From: Apoda limacodes
Taxonomy: Eukaryota > Arthropoda > Insecta > Lepidoptera > Limacodidae
Assembly (NCBI GenBank): GCA_946406115.1
Contig: OX291562.1
Span: 5,238,001 to 5,302,000 of the forward strand
DNA length: 64,000 nucleotides
Direction of reading: 5' to 3'
Of this stretch, positions 21,531-32,548 are shown piece after piece. A program made the translations under genes and the position numbers. The notes under the pieces are model-generated. The model was not told the DNA's origin and ran no database searches. It worked only from the letters and a program-made list of their open reading frames with translations. Numbering within the stretch: the first letter of the stretch is position 1; each line of letters opens with the position of its first letter.

Positions 21531-22270
21531 GTCCAGGCCCCTTTGTCTTTGATGACAATGGGCGGCGGAGATTTTTCCTTCCGTCCCGAAGTGGGACAGT
21601 CGGACTGCGAAGAGGTGGCGGCGGGGGGCGTTGTGTCCATGGCGGCTAGCTCAGGGCTGGCCGCCGAGGTGGACGGGGACGGGGACGCGGAAGCGCTAGG
21701 CGCTTTGAGGCGCTTAGCCTCGGAATCGGAGGGGGGAGGAGTAGAAGACTCCAGGGCGGATGCCGCCGAAGCCTTTTTGGACTTGGCGGACTTCTTCCGC
21801 TTTTTACCCTTTTTGGTTCCCAGGCCAACCACTTTAAAGCCTTCGTCGTCCTCAGACAACGCCGACTCAGCGGACATTACGGCTGCTGGAGACCGGGGTG
21901 CGGTTTCGGAGGTTGCGGGGGGCGGGGAAGCGAGAGACCGAGTAAGGGTCTCATCGGCTACCGGAGTGGGAGGGCGAATGGGCTCAGGGGCCCGAAGAGC
22001 GCGGCGAGCGACACGCGGGTCGCGATGGCGGGGTTCGCGGGAGAGAGAGCGCGAGCGAGTGCGTGAGCGAGAACGCGAACGGGACGGGGCACGCGGCGGC
22101 GAACATGGCGGCGGCGAACATTGGGAGGGTACCGAATTGTCGGACGTTTCGTGGACAGCCACAGCCTGGTAAGCGTAGGCTCGGACCAGATCTGAGTGAT
22201 CACGAAGGCATAACCTTATGATCTCCCCTATCTGGTCCCGGGACATGCCAGTGAGTAGTTCTTCGGCCAT
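21473..22270 (-). pseudogene. truncated upstream copy of LINE ORF1
   Basis: The first copy of ORF1 keeps the native start (MAEELLTGMSRDQ) and about 246 residues: the Ser/Pro-rich, Arg/Ser and Lys-rich parts. At junction 21,530/21,533 it jumps to the far 3' end of ORF1 in another frame. It then reads 19 unrelated residues (TKCSASWLSI...) to a stop at 21,473. The RNA-binding region with its knuckles is missing. Shared DNA with the second copy looks identical throughout, so the rearrangement is recent or an assembly effect. Confidence 0.9.
21533..22223 (-). repeat. duplicated block 2 (ORF1 5' half)
   Basis: This 691-bp copy of 20,447-21,137 has a constant offset of 1,086 and no difference seen by eye. 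Two extra bases (GT) separate it from block 1. At the other junction the trinucleotide ATC is shared by both parents (microhomology). Confidence 0.92.
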
Positions 22271-23049
22271 CGCGGGAGTGGCCGAGGTGTAGCTTGTGAA
22301 TACCTAGTGACTCCCCACCATTGCTGGCGAGGAGCAAGAATACCTAAATGTGGCCAGGCGCCCCGCAGTGCTACGGATTGCCTGGTGTGTACCTAACTCC
22401 TACTCCTACGGCCGGGGTTACGTTGTCACCGTTAGGTTTCCCCCCAGCAACGAGACGTTTATAAACGAGAAACTTTTAGGTAGACCGCAACTCTGAAAAG
22501 AGCTATACGATCTCACCCACCAGCCCTTGAGCACTCGGAACTGGATTTCTACAAACTAAAACGCAATCGACACTTAAAACGCGAGAATGCACGGAGCGGC
22601 GAACCGCTGAAGCGGAAATACTACGCTAGCGATTTAACACAAAGCCGGACTCAGACCGGGCGAACCGGTAACAGTCAAAGAGGCAAGCGAGGGTCACCGC
22701 TATGCGTAGTAGTTCCGCGACTACGAGAACACACACTCACGCACAAAAACGCACAGTATCGCTTCGATAAACACTCGGTTATGGGCGCGTTGAAGAACGC
22801 ACAAACACACTCAGCGCGGGCCGAGAAGCAATTTCCCAGCCAATACACACTGCCGAGCAGCACTTCAACACACAGGCCGATTTTCCAAGAATTGCGGGCA
22901 ATAAACCAAACAACAATTCGAGGTCGTCAGCGCTGAGGCAAAACACCACACAGGAATGCGCACCAGCTGAGTCACCACTGCACGGAGCACACTAAGAGCA
23001 CTTGACGCTCGAAAACACGACCGCACAACACAAGAGTCGAGTCGGGAAT
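22271..23049 (-). other. LINE 5' untranslated region
   Basis: GC-rich sequence upstream of the native ORF1 start, without an open frame of note. Jockey-clade elements carry internal promoters at the very 5' end. The minus-strand start reads CATTCCCGACTCG, which would suit an initiator, but this is inference. Homology to the inverted arm begins right at 23,050, which sets the 5' limit. Confidence 0.65.
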
Positions 23050-23205
23050 GTTGTCTTTGTCTTGAGTCTGGGTGTATTTATGTATGCATTTACATAAAAA
23101 TAGAACATAAGTATTCTGTTGTCTGGTTTTCATAATACAAGCTTTGCTTAGTTTGGGATTAGATGGCGCTGTGTGATATGTCTATAATTATAAAAAAAAA
23201 TGTGT
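23050..23205 (+). mobile_element. 5'-truncated SINE in the right arm
   Basis: The 3' half of the SINE that is complete at 13,845-14,085. The tRNA-like head is absent and the LINE 5' end takes its place. Confidence 0.8.
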
Positions 23206-24504
23206 CATATATAATAACAATAGCTAAATAAACTTTTCAGGTTCCGTATTTTAAGCCAAACTCATTTTAGCTGACCTAGCATGACGGTATTTTGCCATTT
23301 CCGTTGCTGCCATCCTTCGTATTGCAACGCCTTCTTCGTTTACGCTTAGGGTTCTATCTGCCTTTTTTTCATTCTGCCCGGTTTCTAAGGGTCGTAGCGT
23401 AATGTTAAATAGTCTGTTACTTTTTTAAGAATTGGGTTATCAAATGTAATGAAATAATTTGTAGTTCCAGGGATTAGCGCTTTAAAATAAAAAATAAATT
23501 AAAAACAGGCTTGTAATCTTTAAACATTTTGGAGCAATGTAATTTCAACATTGTTTATCCGGATAAAGGAAATTGAACCAGCCACTCACACAGCCTTATT
23601 GGAGTCTAAATATAAACACAGAATATGCTTTTTAACTAAATTTATTTACGTGAAATGGAACGGAATTTGATGAACGTATTATGTATAAATGGAATGAAAC
23701 AAGATGTCAAGGAAATTGAGATGGAGTAAAATGTGCGGAATAAAATAGGAGATTGAGTATAAAAGACAGCTGCGGAATAAATTGAATAACGTGTTAGAAC
23801 AACTACAAATGGTTATTAGAAATAAGAAAGTGTGTGTTGTCATAGTGGGTGATGGTTAATACGTGTGATAATGACCAATTTGTTTGTAGGTAAATCTAAT
23901 TTTATCCAAATCCGTTTGATTTAGTAAAAAACCTCTTCAGAATCTTAATATATTCCATATTATTGTATTATCCGTGTAGAAAAGAGAATTACGGATGCTG
24001 TACAGTAGTACTGGCGCAGAGCGAGGAACTCTGAAGTGAAAGTCCGTTTGTGACTTTATCAATTAGGGGCCTTAGCTCAAGAGTTAGGTATATAAATACA
24101 TATCAAAATTACAAGACTGTTGTAAATTAAATGTCAGTTATCACCGGGGTTGCAGATGCTGTTGGGCGGCTCCAACAAAGAACTCCTCCAAAGAAGTCCA
24201 CCAAAGCCGCTAAACTGTATTTGTAAGTCAGTGGCACCAAAACATAGCACTAAAGTGTCTCCGGGCGTAATTATCTTAAAATAGCCATCCAGATTCAATT
24301 ATAATTATAAGCAAAAAAAGTTTACCACCATAACGCGAATATCAACTACACATTTTTGAGCTCAAATTTTTGCTGATCTAAGGACAAGAGGCTGACCCAT
24401 GCCAAATGACACTTATCTTAATTAAGAAAATCAATAGTTTTAGTCATCAATATAAATAAATACTTTCATAGCAAAGATACAGTTAAAAGATTAACCTCGA
24501 GCCA

Positions 24505-24568
24505 GTACTTGAACCTGCGACCCTTACATTCCGTGTAAGTGGTCTACCACTTAGCTACCGAGGCACAA
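24505..24568 (-). repeat. tRNA-like block (degenerate), inverted copy
   Basis: Reverse complement of the block at 12,470, with GTACTTGAACC as reversed box B and CTTAGCTACCGAGGC as reversed box A. It shares the same poor stem pairing. Confidence 0.5.
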
Positions 24569-25313
24569 GTCTGACAGATGAAAATCCTAACTACATCTTT
24601 GCTCTGGAAATATTCCGTAACGAGCGTCGCATACAACTCCTAGTGACTTATAAATTCCTAGTACATCAATCTTATAAACACCCAAAATCTTTATTATATT
24701 GTATATAATACTTTTATGAATACTGACTGTATTCTAGGTAAAAAAATTAATCTTACGTAGAACATAAACTAAATGGTTTTAACTACCAAAAACACAATAG
24801 ATTTATTTCATTTATTGTCTTGACAAAAAAAAATATCAGACTAAATTTTCTGTTTCTTTTTTGTTTTTACCATCCATCCGTTACCGTATAATATTAATTC
24901 GAGAGCTCCCACGGTAATATTATTATCTGCAGGACATCTCATGTCACGGCGGAGCATTGATTTTTGTTGCAAAGTTGATGAAGGGACAGAGAACGACAAA
25001 GAATACTTTATACGCATAAGATATAAATAGACAGTATATCAAATAGACAAAGACAGCCCTAAACAAAAACTAAAATAACTAGACTGAAATTAGATAACAA
25101 TATTGTGACAAAGGTTGTTGAGCTGAAAATAAACTTGGACAGAACGACTCTGAGTGACATTCACTAATTAACGATGCCAATATGTTCTGCGAAAACGTTT
25201 CTGCATCATTGCTTCTGTCTATGTGTCACCCATCAGTCACATAACCGCAGCGTTTACGTTACACCAGCTTTTGATTCACATTTGACACTAAATAGATTGA
25301 TACAAAAGACTCA

Positions 25314-25651
25314 AAAAAAAATAATAACAAATACACTAACAATTTGTATGTACAACAGGCGGTCTTATCGCTGCACAGTGATCTCTGCCAGACAATCTAT
25401 CAAGGGAGGACACTAATGGAAGAAAAAAGTGGGTTGGGGAAAATTTTTAAATAATTTATTTAGATAAGGTACATAAGGTTATACGTACAAACAATATAAC
25501 TATATACATAATTATAATAATATATGTATATATAAGTCGCAGGCAAATCGTATAATTCGCCGTTTTACAATATGCCTCGGCAGATCGTAAAGTATGGAAA
25601 CGAAAGGAACAGAAATCGCATTGTATAAGTCATGTATGTTAGGTTAGGTTC
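25314..25651 (+). repeat. direct repeat A', right copy
   Basis: Same orientation as 15,337-15,671 and nearly identical. Here the sequence continues without interruption into the MITE core and right arm, so this copy shows the uninterrupted state. Confidence 0.85.
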
Positions 25652-25809
25652 AGTTTCTCTTTTGTTAACGTTGATGCGGATCGACCGAAGCGAGCGGAGC
25701 GTTCCAGCCAAGCTTCATATAATAATCTGTTCAGTTATATAATAAATTCTAATCCATACTTTACGATCTGCCTAGGGATATTGTAAAACGGCGAATTATA
25801 CGACTTGCC
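25542..25809. mobile_element. palindromic MITE B (57-bp arms)
   Basis: Arms 25,542-25,598 and 25,753-25,809 are complementary with about four mismatches. The centre contains GTTAGGTTCAGTTTCT (25,643-25,658), GAGCGGAGCG (25,692-25,701) and CAAGCTTCATATAAT (25,709-25,723). These same three blocks, in the same order, occur in the element at 51,758-52,024, whose arms are unrelated. Non-coding. Confidence 0.8.
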
Positions 25810-26110
25810 AGGACATATTTACGGAAACATAAATACATGCAGTCAACATTTACCTGTTGTAGATGAAAGCGCAAAGAAGAGTTGACAAGACGCCTCCTTG
25901 CGGAACATCCGCAATTGTAAAGAACCAACCCCAGAATGCGATACTAAAATCTAGTAATGTTAAGCAGTTGCAGCGTAACTTGTCAATTGTTCATAGCTAT
26001 ACACCAAGACATTAGAGGTAGAGTAGCATAGTCCGCCAAAGTAGGCGAAAATGTATGAACCCCGCTTGCCTTCTATCGGCGCCCTCGCCAAATGCAAGCC
26101 AATCCACTAG
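25810..26110. other. unassigned spacer
   Basis: No recognised feature was seen. Confidence 0.35.
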
Positions 26111-26114
26111 ATTA

Positions 26115-26640
26115 CCACTAGCTTTTGCCAGCGGCTGCACCCGTCCCAAATTTAGTGCAGCTATGGTCCGTTCGAAGAATTTGGTTTTAGCTGCTCTCGG
26201 AGGAACATTTTCTTTTCGGGATAAAAATAGCCTATGTCCTCCTTCGGGACTCAAACTATCGTCGTACCAATTTTGATCTAAATCGGTTCAGCGGTACTCG
26301 ATACATCCAGTGGCTGCTGAAGCATGATTAAGTAACAAACTTTTCTTTCTAAATCATAATACTTTTAGTGTAGCTGGTAATTAATGAATTTTGCCAGCGG
26401 CTCCACCTATTCTAAATTTGTTTACCGCCGCGGAACTTCTTAATTATACTAATGAAGTTTGCTTTAGCAAGCTTTAGTTCGTTTAAGCTCGGTTATGGTT
26501 ATTTCTGCAGCAACTTTTGAGTGTTTTAGGATAAAAACTATTAGCGGTTTAAGTGTGAAGAGGTAACAGACAGACAGAGTGACAGAGTTACTTTCGCATT
26601 GATAATATTAGTATGGATATTAGTAGGATAGTATGGAAAC
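26115..26640 (+). repeat. two RTE-like tails in tandem
   Basis: Two consecutive copies (about 26,115-26,340 and 26,385-26,640) each start CTTTTGCCAGCGGCTGC or TTTTGCCAGCGGCTCC. The second ends in 'gttactttcgcattgataatatta'. They are divergent from each other, so these are nested or adjacent insertions and not a young tandem duplication. Confidence 0.6.
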
Positions 26641-28135
26641 AATAAAATAAATTCGCGCGTTATCAAAATCAGTTTTTTTTTAATAGTAAAATTAGGGCTA
26701 AGATGTAATATTATACAGCCGTGTTTGATGTTCTATATATTCTATATACCTACGCTCTGCATAAAATGAAAAATGATTTGGATTGTGCAATTTTTTGATA
26801 CATCTTTGACGTATGTATTTTATTGAATTATAATACCAACAACTTCCATGTTTTGCGTGCACATGGTTACATGTAACAGATAATGCAATATTTTTTGAAG
26901 TCATACTAGTTACATATCTGTAGTATTATTATGAATTTAGTAAAAAATGGACATAGATATTGAAGCTTATGGTTACGAAAATTATTATATCTATTTTTCG
27001 CTTCGAGTAATCGTTTTTGGGAATTTTATTATTTTGCACCGGAAGTTTGAAAAGAGGGGTTTAGTTAAATAAGTATATATTTTACCCCTAAATATTAACA
27101 AAAACTTATAGCGTGATTCTTAAGAGTAAGACTATAGGTAAGTTTGAAGGTGGAATAACAGAATTTTATTTTATTTTACAAGTTAAGTACTTTCCGAGGT
27201 TCACACGAACTTTGTCTAGGCTATTTATAGGATATCTATTAATCTATGTTTATCTAGCATAACGTTAGCTTACAGGTTGGTTTACTCTACTGTGATTAAA
27301 CTAGCTATATTACTAACTACAAGTTTTCTACTTCTGTGCAGTTAGTAGTACATTACTGTAGAGGCCGCAAGTAGAAGTAAGCCTTTGCTGGATAAGTAGA
27401 ATTTGACGAACGTACCGTTGGTGAGGCTGTCAATAATATGCATCCAGCAATGGCTGCACGGCTGAAACTTGTAAAGAGCTTAACTCAAAACCACAGGGAA
27501 AAGAAAACATATAATTATATTTTTTCAATTCAATTCATTTTTATTTTTAGGACAACATCGATCCAAATTGTTGTCAGTAACAATTTATCTTAAAAACTAT
27601 GTTTGTACTTAGTAGCAAATACAAATTAAATATTTTATACATCTTACAAATTTAGTTTTTTGTATAGGTTTCCACGTCAGTGGACTGTCGAAGCTGTCGG
27701 CAATGATACTCAGGACCCCCCTACCATAATAGAATAATGGTTTAAAAAAAGTAAAAAAGGTTAAAAATTAAAAATGTCTAAGATAATTTGATGTTAAATA
27801 TTATGTTATTCATATTTGAGCAATTATTAAAAGAAAATGAAATTTCAGAAAATTAATTTTCTCTCCAGTCAGCCCTGTAACTTGGAAATTTGTAAATATA
27901 TAAAGAACCCATTATTTATAAAATGACTGCCATGACCCTCATCTCAACGTCGACCCTCATCTCAACGTCTAAATACCATGACTTCCTCCTACATTACTGC
28001 AAATACACGGAAGTCATGACTTTTTAGTAGAAACACTTTGTATCTCGTTACCTATTGCTGACTTTTCAGTATTTTAGTATTGCATATTTTATGCCTGCAT
28101 ATTGAATTAGAAACAGGTTTTATTTACTTATACAC
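26641..28135. other. mostly unassigned; one duplicated 18-mer
   Basis: GACCCTCATCTCAACGTC occurs twice in tandem near 27,933-27,968. At 27,520-27,740 a 'ttcattttta...acaacaat' stretch looks like a reversed LINE 3' tail, but I could not place it in a family. No gene was seen. Confidence 0.35.
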
Positions 28136-28139
28136 TAGC

Positions 28140-28475
28140 TGTGCCGGTGGCTCTGCCTGCACTAGGTTCGGTTATTGGCGTCATTTCAACGGCAACTCCT
28201 TGATAGTGAGGAAGTTTGTTATAGCACCTATAATAATAAATATCTATCTACTAAGCTAGCAAACAAGCTTACGGTCCGTCTGATGGTAAGCGGTCACCGT
28301 AGCCTATGGACGCTTGTAACACCAGGAGTACCACCCACGCGTTGCCGACCCTTCAAAAATCGAATAACTTCTTTCTTGAAGAACCCCAAACTGTTGTCCT
28401 TAGAGAAAATCTATGCTGTTTTAGCGAAAGTTTGGATGGATGTATGTTCATACTCAGTCATGCTAGACTGGCTGA
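28140..28475 (-). repeat. RTE-like head joined to LINE-J 3' end
   Basis: 28,140-28,230 resembles the start of an RTE-like tail (+). 28,255-28,475 is the reversed LINE-J 3' region (GCAAACAAGCTTACGG, GGTAAGCGGTCACCGTAGCC, CCTATGGACGCTTG). It continues into the ORF2 end ('gaagaaccccaaactg') as seen at 57,975-58,000. Confidence 0.65.
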
Positions 28476-28859
28476 ACGGATAGGGATGAAATATATAGTC
28501 TGGATTCCCGAAAAAATGCACAGGTTTGTAAGTTTGTTTGTTTATACTCAATCACGCCGCAAAGGAGCATTCACTGAAGCTGAAATTTATTTATTTATTT
28601 TATATATATTATATAAATAGTTGAAGAGAAGTAGGAGTAACAGCAGTAGAAGGCTTATTATCCCGGAAAATGCAAAAGTTTCAGAATGGAATTCCACTTG
28701 AACGAACTAAAGTTTACTTCTATATCTTGCCAAAGCAAACTTTTTTAGTATAATTAAGGAGCAATCCGACACCACATTAAGGGCTGGAAAATATGCTATC
28801 TTAAGGCTATGGTATACCCTAGCAAACCTAACTACCTACCGGCTACCAGTGTATAGAGA

Positions 28860-28930
28860 CATATACATTACATAGGCTATGGCGACCGCTTGCCATCAGG
28901 CGGACCGTAAGCTTGTTCGTCACATTTTTT
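28860..28930 (+). repeat. LINE-J 3' end fragment
   Basis: CATAGGCTATGGCGACCGC then CATCAGGCGGACCGTAAGC is the plus-strand version of the LINE-J terminus, about 70 bp. Confidence 0.7.
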
Positions 28931-29184
28931 GGTTTGGTGTTAAAAAGCATACAAGCATATTGAAGCATACAAAGAGACACAGTTCCACGCACGATAGGCG
29001 CTAATACGTAAAAATCTCGATTTTCTCAGTTTTTTGTCGGTGTAAAATTCATATATTTATTTCGAACTATGAAATTAGCAAATTCACTTAGTCATATCAA
29101 TATATATTCAGAATAATTATAATAAGAAGAATTAAGAGAATATCACTCTTAGTTTCCAAACAATTTCAATAATAGAGTGTCAGA

Positions 29185-29560
29185 TTTTTGAAGTGAAAAC
29201 TTCTTTAGCGGCGTTGTGCACTTTTTTTGGTATGGGTAAAAAATGATAAACTCGCGTCAGGTCACGTGTCCTAATCGTGGAAATTCGTAAGACGGAAACC
29301 GTAATGCCACACCTATTATAATTTTTATTTTTAGTATTCGCGATTATGAGTAGTACAGGGAGGTTGGATATGGAATTTTAATTCTATGACAGATTGCGAT
29401 GTCAAATATATTACGTCAAAAAAGTAAATAAACAAACATTATTATTTCTTGACAATGTCAAAGACATGTCTTGTGACATATTTGAGTGTTAAGCGCGAAT
29501 CGTGTGTAAAGGTTTTCACTTCTACCGGCACTCCCGGAGTGCAACTCGTTTTTTTTAATG
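29185..29560 (+). repeat. dispersed repeat E, copy 1
   Basis: It contains GTGAAAACTTCTTTAGCGGC, 'aatgataaactcgcgtcagg' and, at the right end, GGCACTCCCGGAGTGCAAC before a T-run. The same blocks occur at 54,805-55,115, partly in a different order. Confidence 0.6.
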
Positions 29561-29819
29561 CTAAATGTTTTAATAGGACAATTATAATAATATTAACAAA
29601 TTCACTTAATTAAGGTTTGAACTATAACATATATTTATTTTACGTCAAAAAGTGTACTCAGGACTATAACAAAATTAATCAAATTTTTGCAAACTTAACT
29701 AGTTTGGGTATGTTGTGTGCCATCACCTTAACTTTATATTCCAGCCAAATCGGTTCAGTTAATGTTGTGTAAGAGTAACAAATATATATGTACACACATA
29801 CTCACAAGCTTTTGCATTA

Positions 29820-30300
29820 ATCATCTACACTAATATTATAAAGAGGAAAGATTTGATTGTTTGTTTGTTTGTACTGAATAGGCTCTGAAACTACTGGACA
29901 CTTTTTACCGCGGGAAAATGCTTCATTCCTACGGGAAAACGGGTAATAGGACAACGAGTAGTAAGAATTACCCTTCCGTACTTATCTTTTTCACATTACT
30001 TCTTAACGGCTGAACCGATTGGGTTGAAATTTTAATTGAGTATTTCGATCGTCTCCAGGATAACTTTAACATACAATACGGTAGATGGCGCTGCTGTCGG
30101 TATGTCAACTACTAAACGGCTTGACCAATTAAGTTGAAATTTTGTATATGTATTTCCATAGTTTGACAGACACGAATGTATTATGCCATTAAGGAGGAAA
30201 GATTTTATTGTTTTTTTTTTCTATAATTGAGGAATTGCTGTAAGAACCTAAGCCGGTAACGAAATTTAGGGCTGGCGAAGCTGCTGGCAAAAGCTAGTAT
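29820..30300 (-). repeat. RTE-like tails, reversed
   Basis: 'actaatattataaagagg' and the ending GCTGGCAAAAGCTAG are reverse complements of the two ends of the RTE-like tail. A second internal start near 30,185 ('aaggaggaaagatttt') suggests two nested copies. Confidence 0.6.
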
Positions 30301-31449
30301 ATTATATTATAATCATATTGCGAATGACACAAATATCATTAAATTACTTTGGAGTGTTAAGCCCTGCCTTCACATGAAAATATTTAAAATAAAAACACAA
30401 TACTATTTAGTTGTATTTAAATATCAATAATATATTATTCTAACGGCTTCATCAAACAAAAATAATTATTTTTTCTTAATAAAATCAAACAACTAGCAAT
30501 AATTTGACAACTGATCAAATAAAACCCCAAATAACTGTATATCAAAGACGAAATCTATGCAAATATGAAGAAATCCCGTATTACAAATACATCAATCCCT
30601 ATTTACAGAATCTCAATTCTCATAATGGCTTTTTTCGATACAGTCACAGAGCCTCACAGTGTCTCAGCCTCGTACTCTCCTACCTCCTTCTAATACGGTA
30701 ATAAAGACACAGTGTTCGTTGTTGGAAGATCCCAAGACATCCCAAAGCAGAAGGGATTTGGATTTGTATCAACATTGCCTCAGCCAACGTTCCTCTTAAT
30801 AGACGTTATTTAAATTATATTTGGATAACTTCAAAGGAACTGAAGGTCTTCGTAAATGTCAGGTGTTTGTTAAAGGGATTGAAACATCTTTGTGATGCAA
30901 ATAGATTGAAATGTTAGTTCAACACAACTTACGAAAATCCTATATGCTAATTTATCACTGATTGTTAGTTGGAAAAAATTATGAGCCCGTAGTAAAAAAT
31001 CTAGTAGGTCAAATTAGATTTTCCGCCGCAAAAAATGTTACATTTATCTTGACTTGAAACTGTTAAATTTGAACTTAATTTTATTTTTTCTGTAAAATAT
31101 TTTGAATTTTTCAGTTCACAAATTTTGGAGATAATGGAGTTGAAATTATTGAAACATTTTTGGCAATAAGTAAAAAACCTAACTGCGTAAAATTAAAAAA
31201 AAAAACACTTTTGAAATGTTAACACAAATCTTTTTCATATACTTACGACACCCTACTTACCATGGAAATCATACTTTTTTTTTACTTGGAAACTTTGCCC
31301 CCATTTTAAAAACTAAATCCCCGTTCCTCATTGTTTAGGGTTCAGATAGAGCAGTCGTGGTTTTCATTATTGTCAAGATGGACAGTTGCTTTTCTGATTT
31401 TTAAACAAAACAAAAGAAATAAACTTTTTAAAATATTTTCGTAAATTAA
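30301..31449. other. unassigned AT-rich stretch
   Basis: No gene or repeat recognised. The small open frame near 30,504-30,701 has no domain. Confidence 0.35.
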
Positions 31450-31680
31450 TTAACCGACTTCAAAAAAGGAGGTGGTTCTTTTTTTTTTATGGGTGTTCAC
31501 CCATAACTTTTTTGTTTATGAACCGATTTACTTGATTTTTTTTATTCTACAGGATATACTTGCGAGTTGGTCCCATAGAAATTTCATCGAAATCGATTCA
31601 GTAGTTTAGTTTTTAGACAATTCCAAATAACTTTCCCTTGAAAAAAGCACTTCGGCACTCAAAATTAAAAAAAAAAACTT
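31450..31680 (+). repeat. CCGACTTCAAAAAAGGAGG repeat
   Basis: TAACCGACTTCAAAAAAGGA followed by a T-run, then 'catcgaaatcgattcagtagttta'. Related starts occur at 33,435 (ACTTCAAAAAAGGAGG) and 45,928 (ACTTCAAAAATAAGG). I recall it as a common lepidopteran repeat. Confidence 0.6.
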
Positions 31681-31684
31681 AAAC

Positions 31685-32548
31685 CAACTTCAAACTGTAA
31701 TTCAGATCAGATTTTTTAGAAATAAGTAATTATTTTTACCTTTTTAGTGCATCTTTTTGAAGCCGGTTGTTTCAGGTTTAATGCTGTAAAATGACCAAAA
31801 TACCTTCTTATAAAATAGTTAACCGCAACAAAATTGTTTCAAAACATTGTGTTAAGATTGTTTCCTAGAAATTCTAAGGTTGACTCGAGCTTTCATAACA
31901 CCGTCTTTTGGCAGAATAATAGATGACATTCAACACTTAACTGGCTCCTGACCTCATAAGTTTAATACACACTGGGTGGAAGGTAGATAGTTTCCTTTTT
32001 TAAAAAAAAGTAATTAAAAACAATGTCTCCTAAAATAAGTTTACAGAGACTTCTGTTTCTAAAACTAGCAATGTACTCTAAATACAAAAGTTTCGAGAAA
32101 AGAAGTCAATAGCCTAAATTTGAATTACATTAAATAGGTCATTGAATAAATATCCAGATCTACGACAAGTACTCATTTTTAAGATTTATGATTTATGTTA
32201 TTATTTATGATTTATTTTCTTAATATCTTAACAATATTTTAAAATTCTATTCGATTTTTCTTTTTTATTATGTCTTTCACTAACTTCTGTTTTTTGCTAG
32301 ATTCGTAGATGTGCCATTTTATCAATCTAAAGCAAACAAGATAGACATTACGATTATTTCGCAGTCTTAAGACACAGATCAAGCCACCGGAACCCGTGTA
32401 GATTATTAAAATAAATTAAAATTATTTTTGTATCAACCTAGCATTGAGTAAGTACAAGGTCTCAAAATAAGAAACAACCGGCTTCAAAAAGATGTTCTAA
32501 AATGGTAAAAATAATTACTTATTTCCAAAAAACCTTTGAAGTTGGTGT
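31685..32548. mobile_element. inverted arms (about 80 bp) enclosing about 690 bp
   Basis: 31,685-31,777 ('accaacttcaaa', 'aagtaattatttttacc', 'gaagccggttgtttc') is complementary, with gaps, to 32,464-32,548 ('gaaacaaccggcttc', 'ggtaaaaataattactt', 'ttgaagttggt'). The interior is AT-rich and non-coding. It may be an old DNA transposon derivative or two opposite insertions of one repeat. Confidence 0.5.

Larger units (their letters stand above)
16141..23049 (-). mobile_element. full-length Jockey-clade non-LTR retrotransposon with internal rearrangement
   Basis: On the minus strand it has a 5'UTR (23,049-22,271), ORF1 and ORF2, a 3'UTR of about 100 nt and a 24-nt poly(A), seen as T at 16,141-16,164. 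It is GC-rich against AT-rich flanks. ORF1 zinc knuckles and the ORF2 EN and RT motifs place it in the Jockey clade. A 1,086-bp insertion (21,138-22,223) is made of pieces of the element itself. No target-site duplication is visible. The 3' flank is the LTR-like fragment and the 5' flank is a truncated SINE. Confidence 0.9.
23050..25313. repeat. right arm of the 2.3-kb inverted duplication
   Basis: Reverse complement of 11,691-13,991, by eye about 95-97% identical. The inner end (TTGTCTTTGTC, 23,050) coincides with the 5' end of the LINE. The outer end (AAGACTCA, 25,313) directly adjoins direct repeat A'. Confidence 0.9.

Noticed and set aside
16141..23049. R1/R2-type rDNA-specific LINE
   Set aside because: Flanks show no rDNA, and the two-ORF layout and RT motifs fit the Jockey clade better.
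11691..25313. Giant DNA transposon with 2.3-kb terminal inverted repeats
   Set aside because: The arms contain ordinary genomic DNA and a half SINE, no transposase lies inside, and no target duplication was seen at the outer ends.
25638..25652. Interstitial telomeric repeat (TTAGG)
   Set aside because: Only about two TTAGG units; too short to claim telomeric origin.
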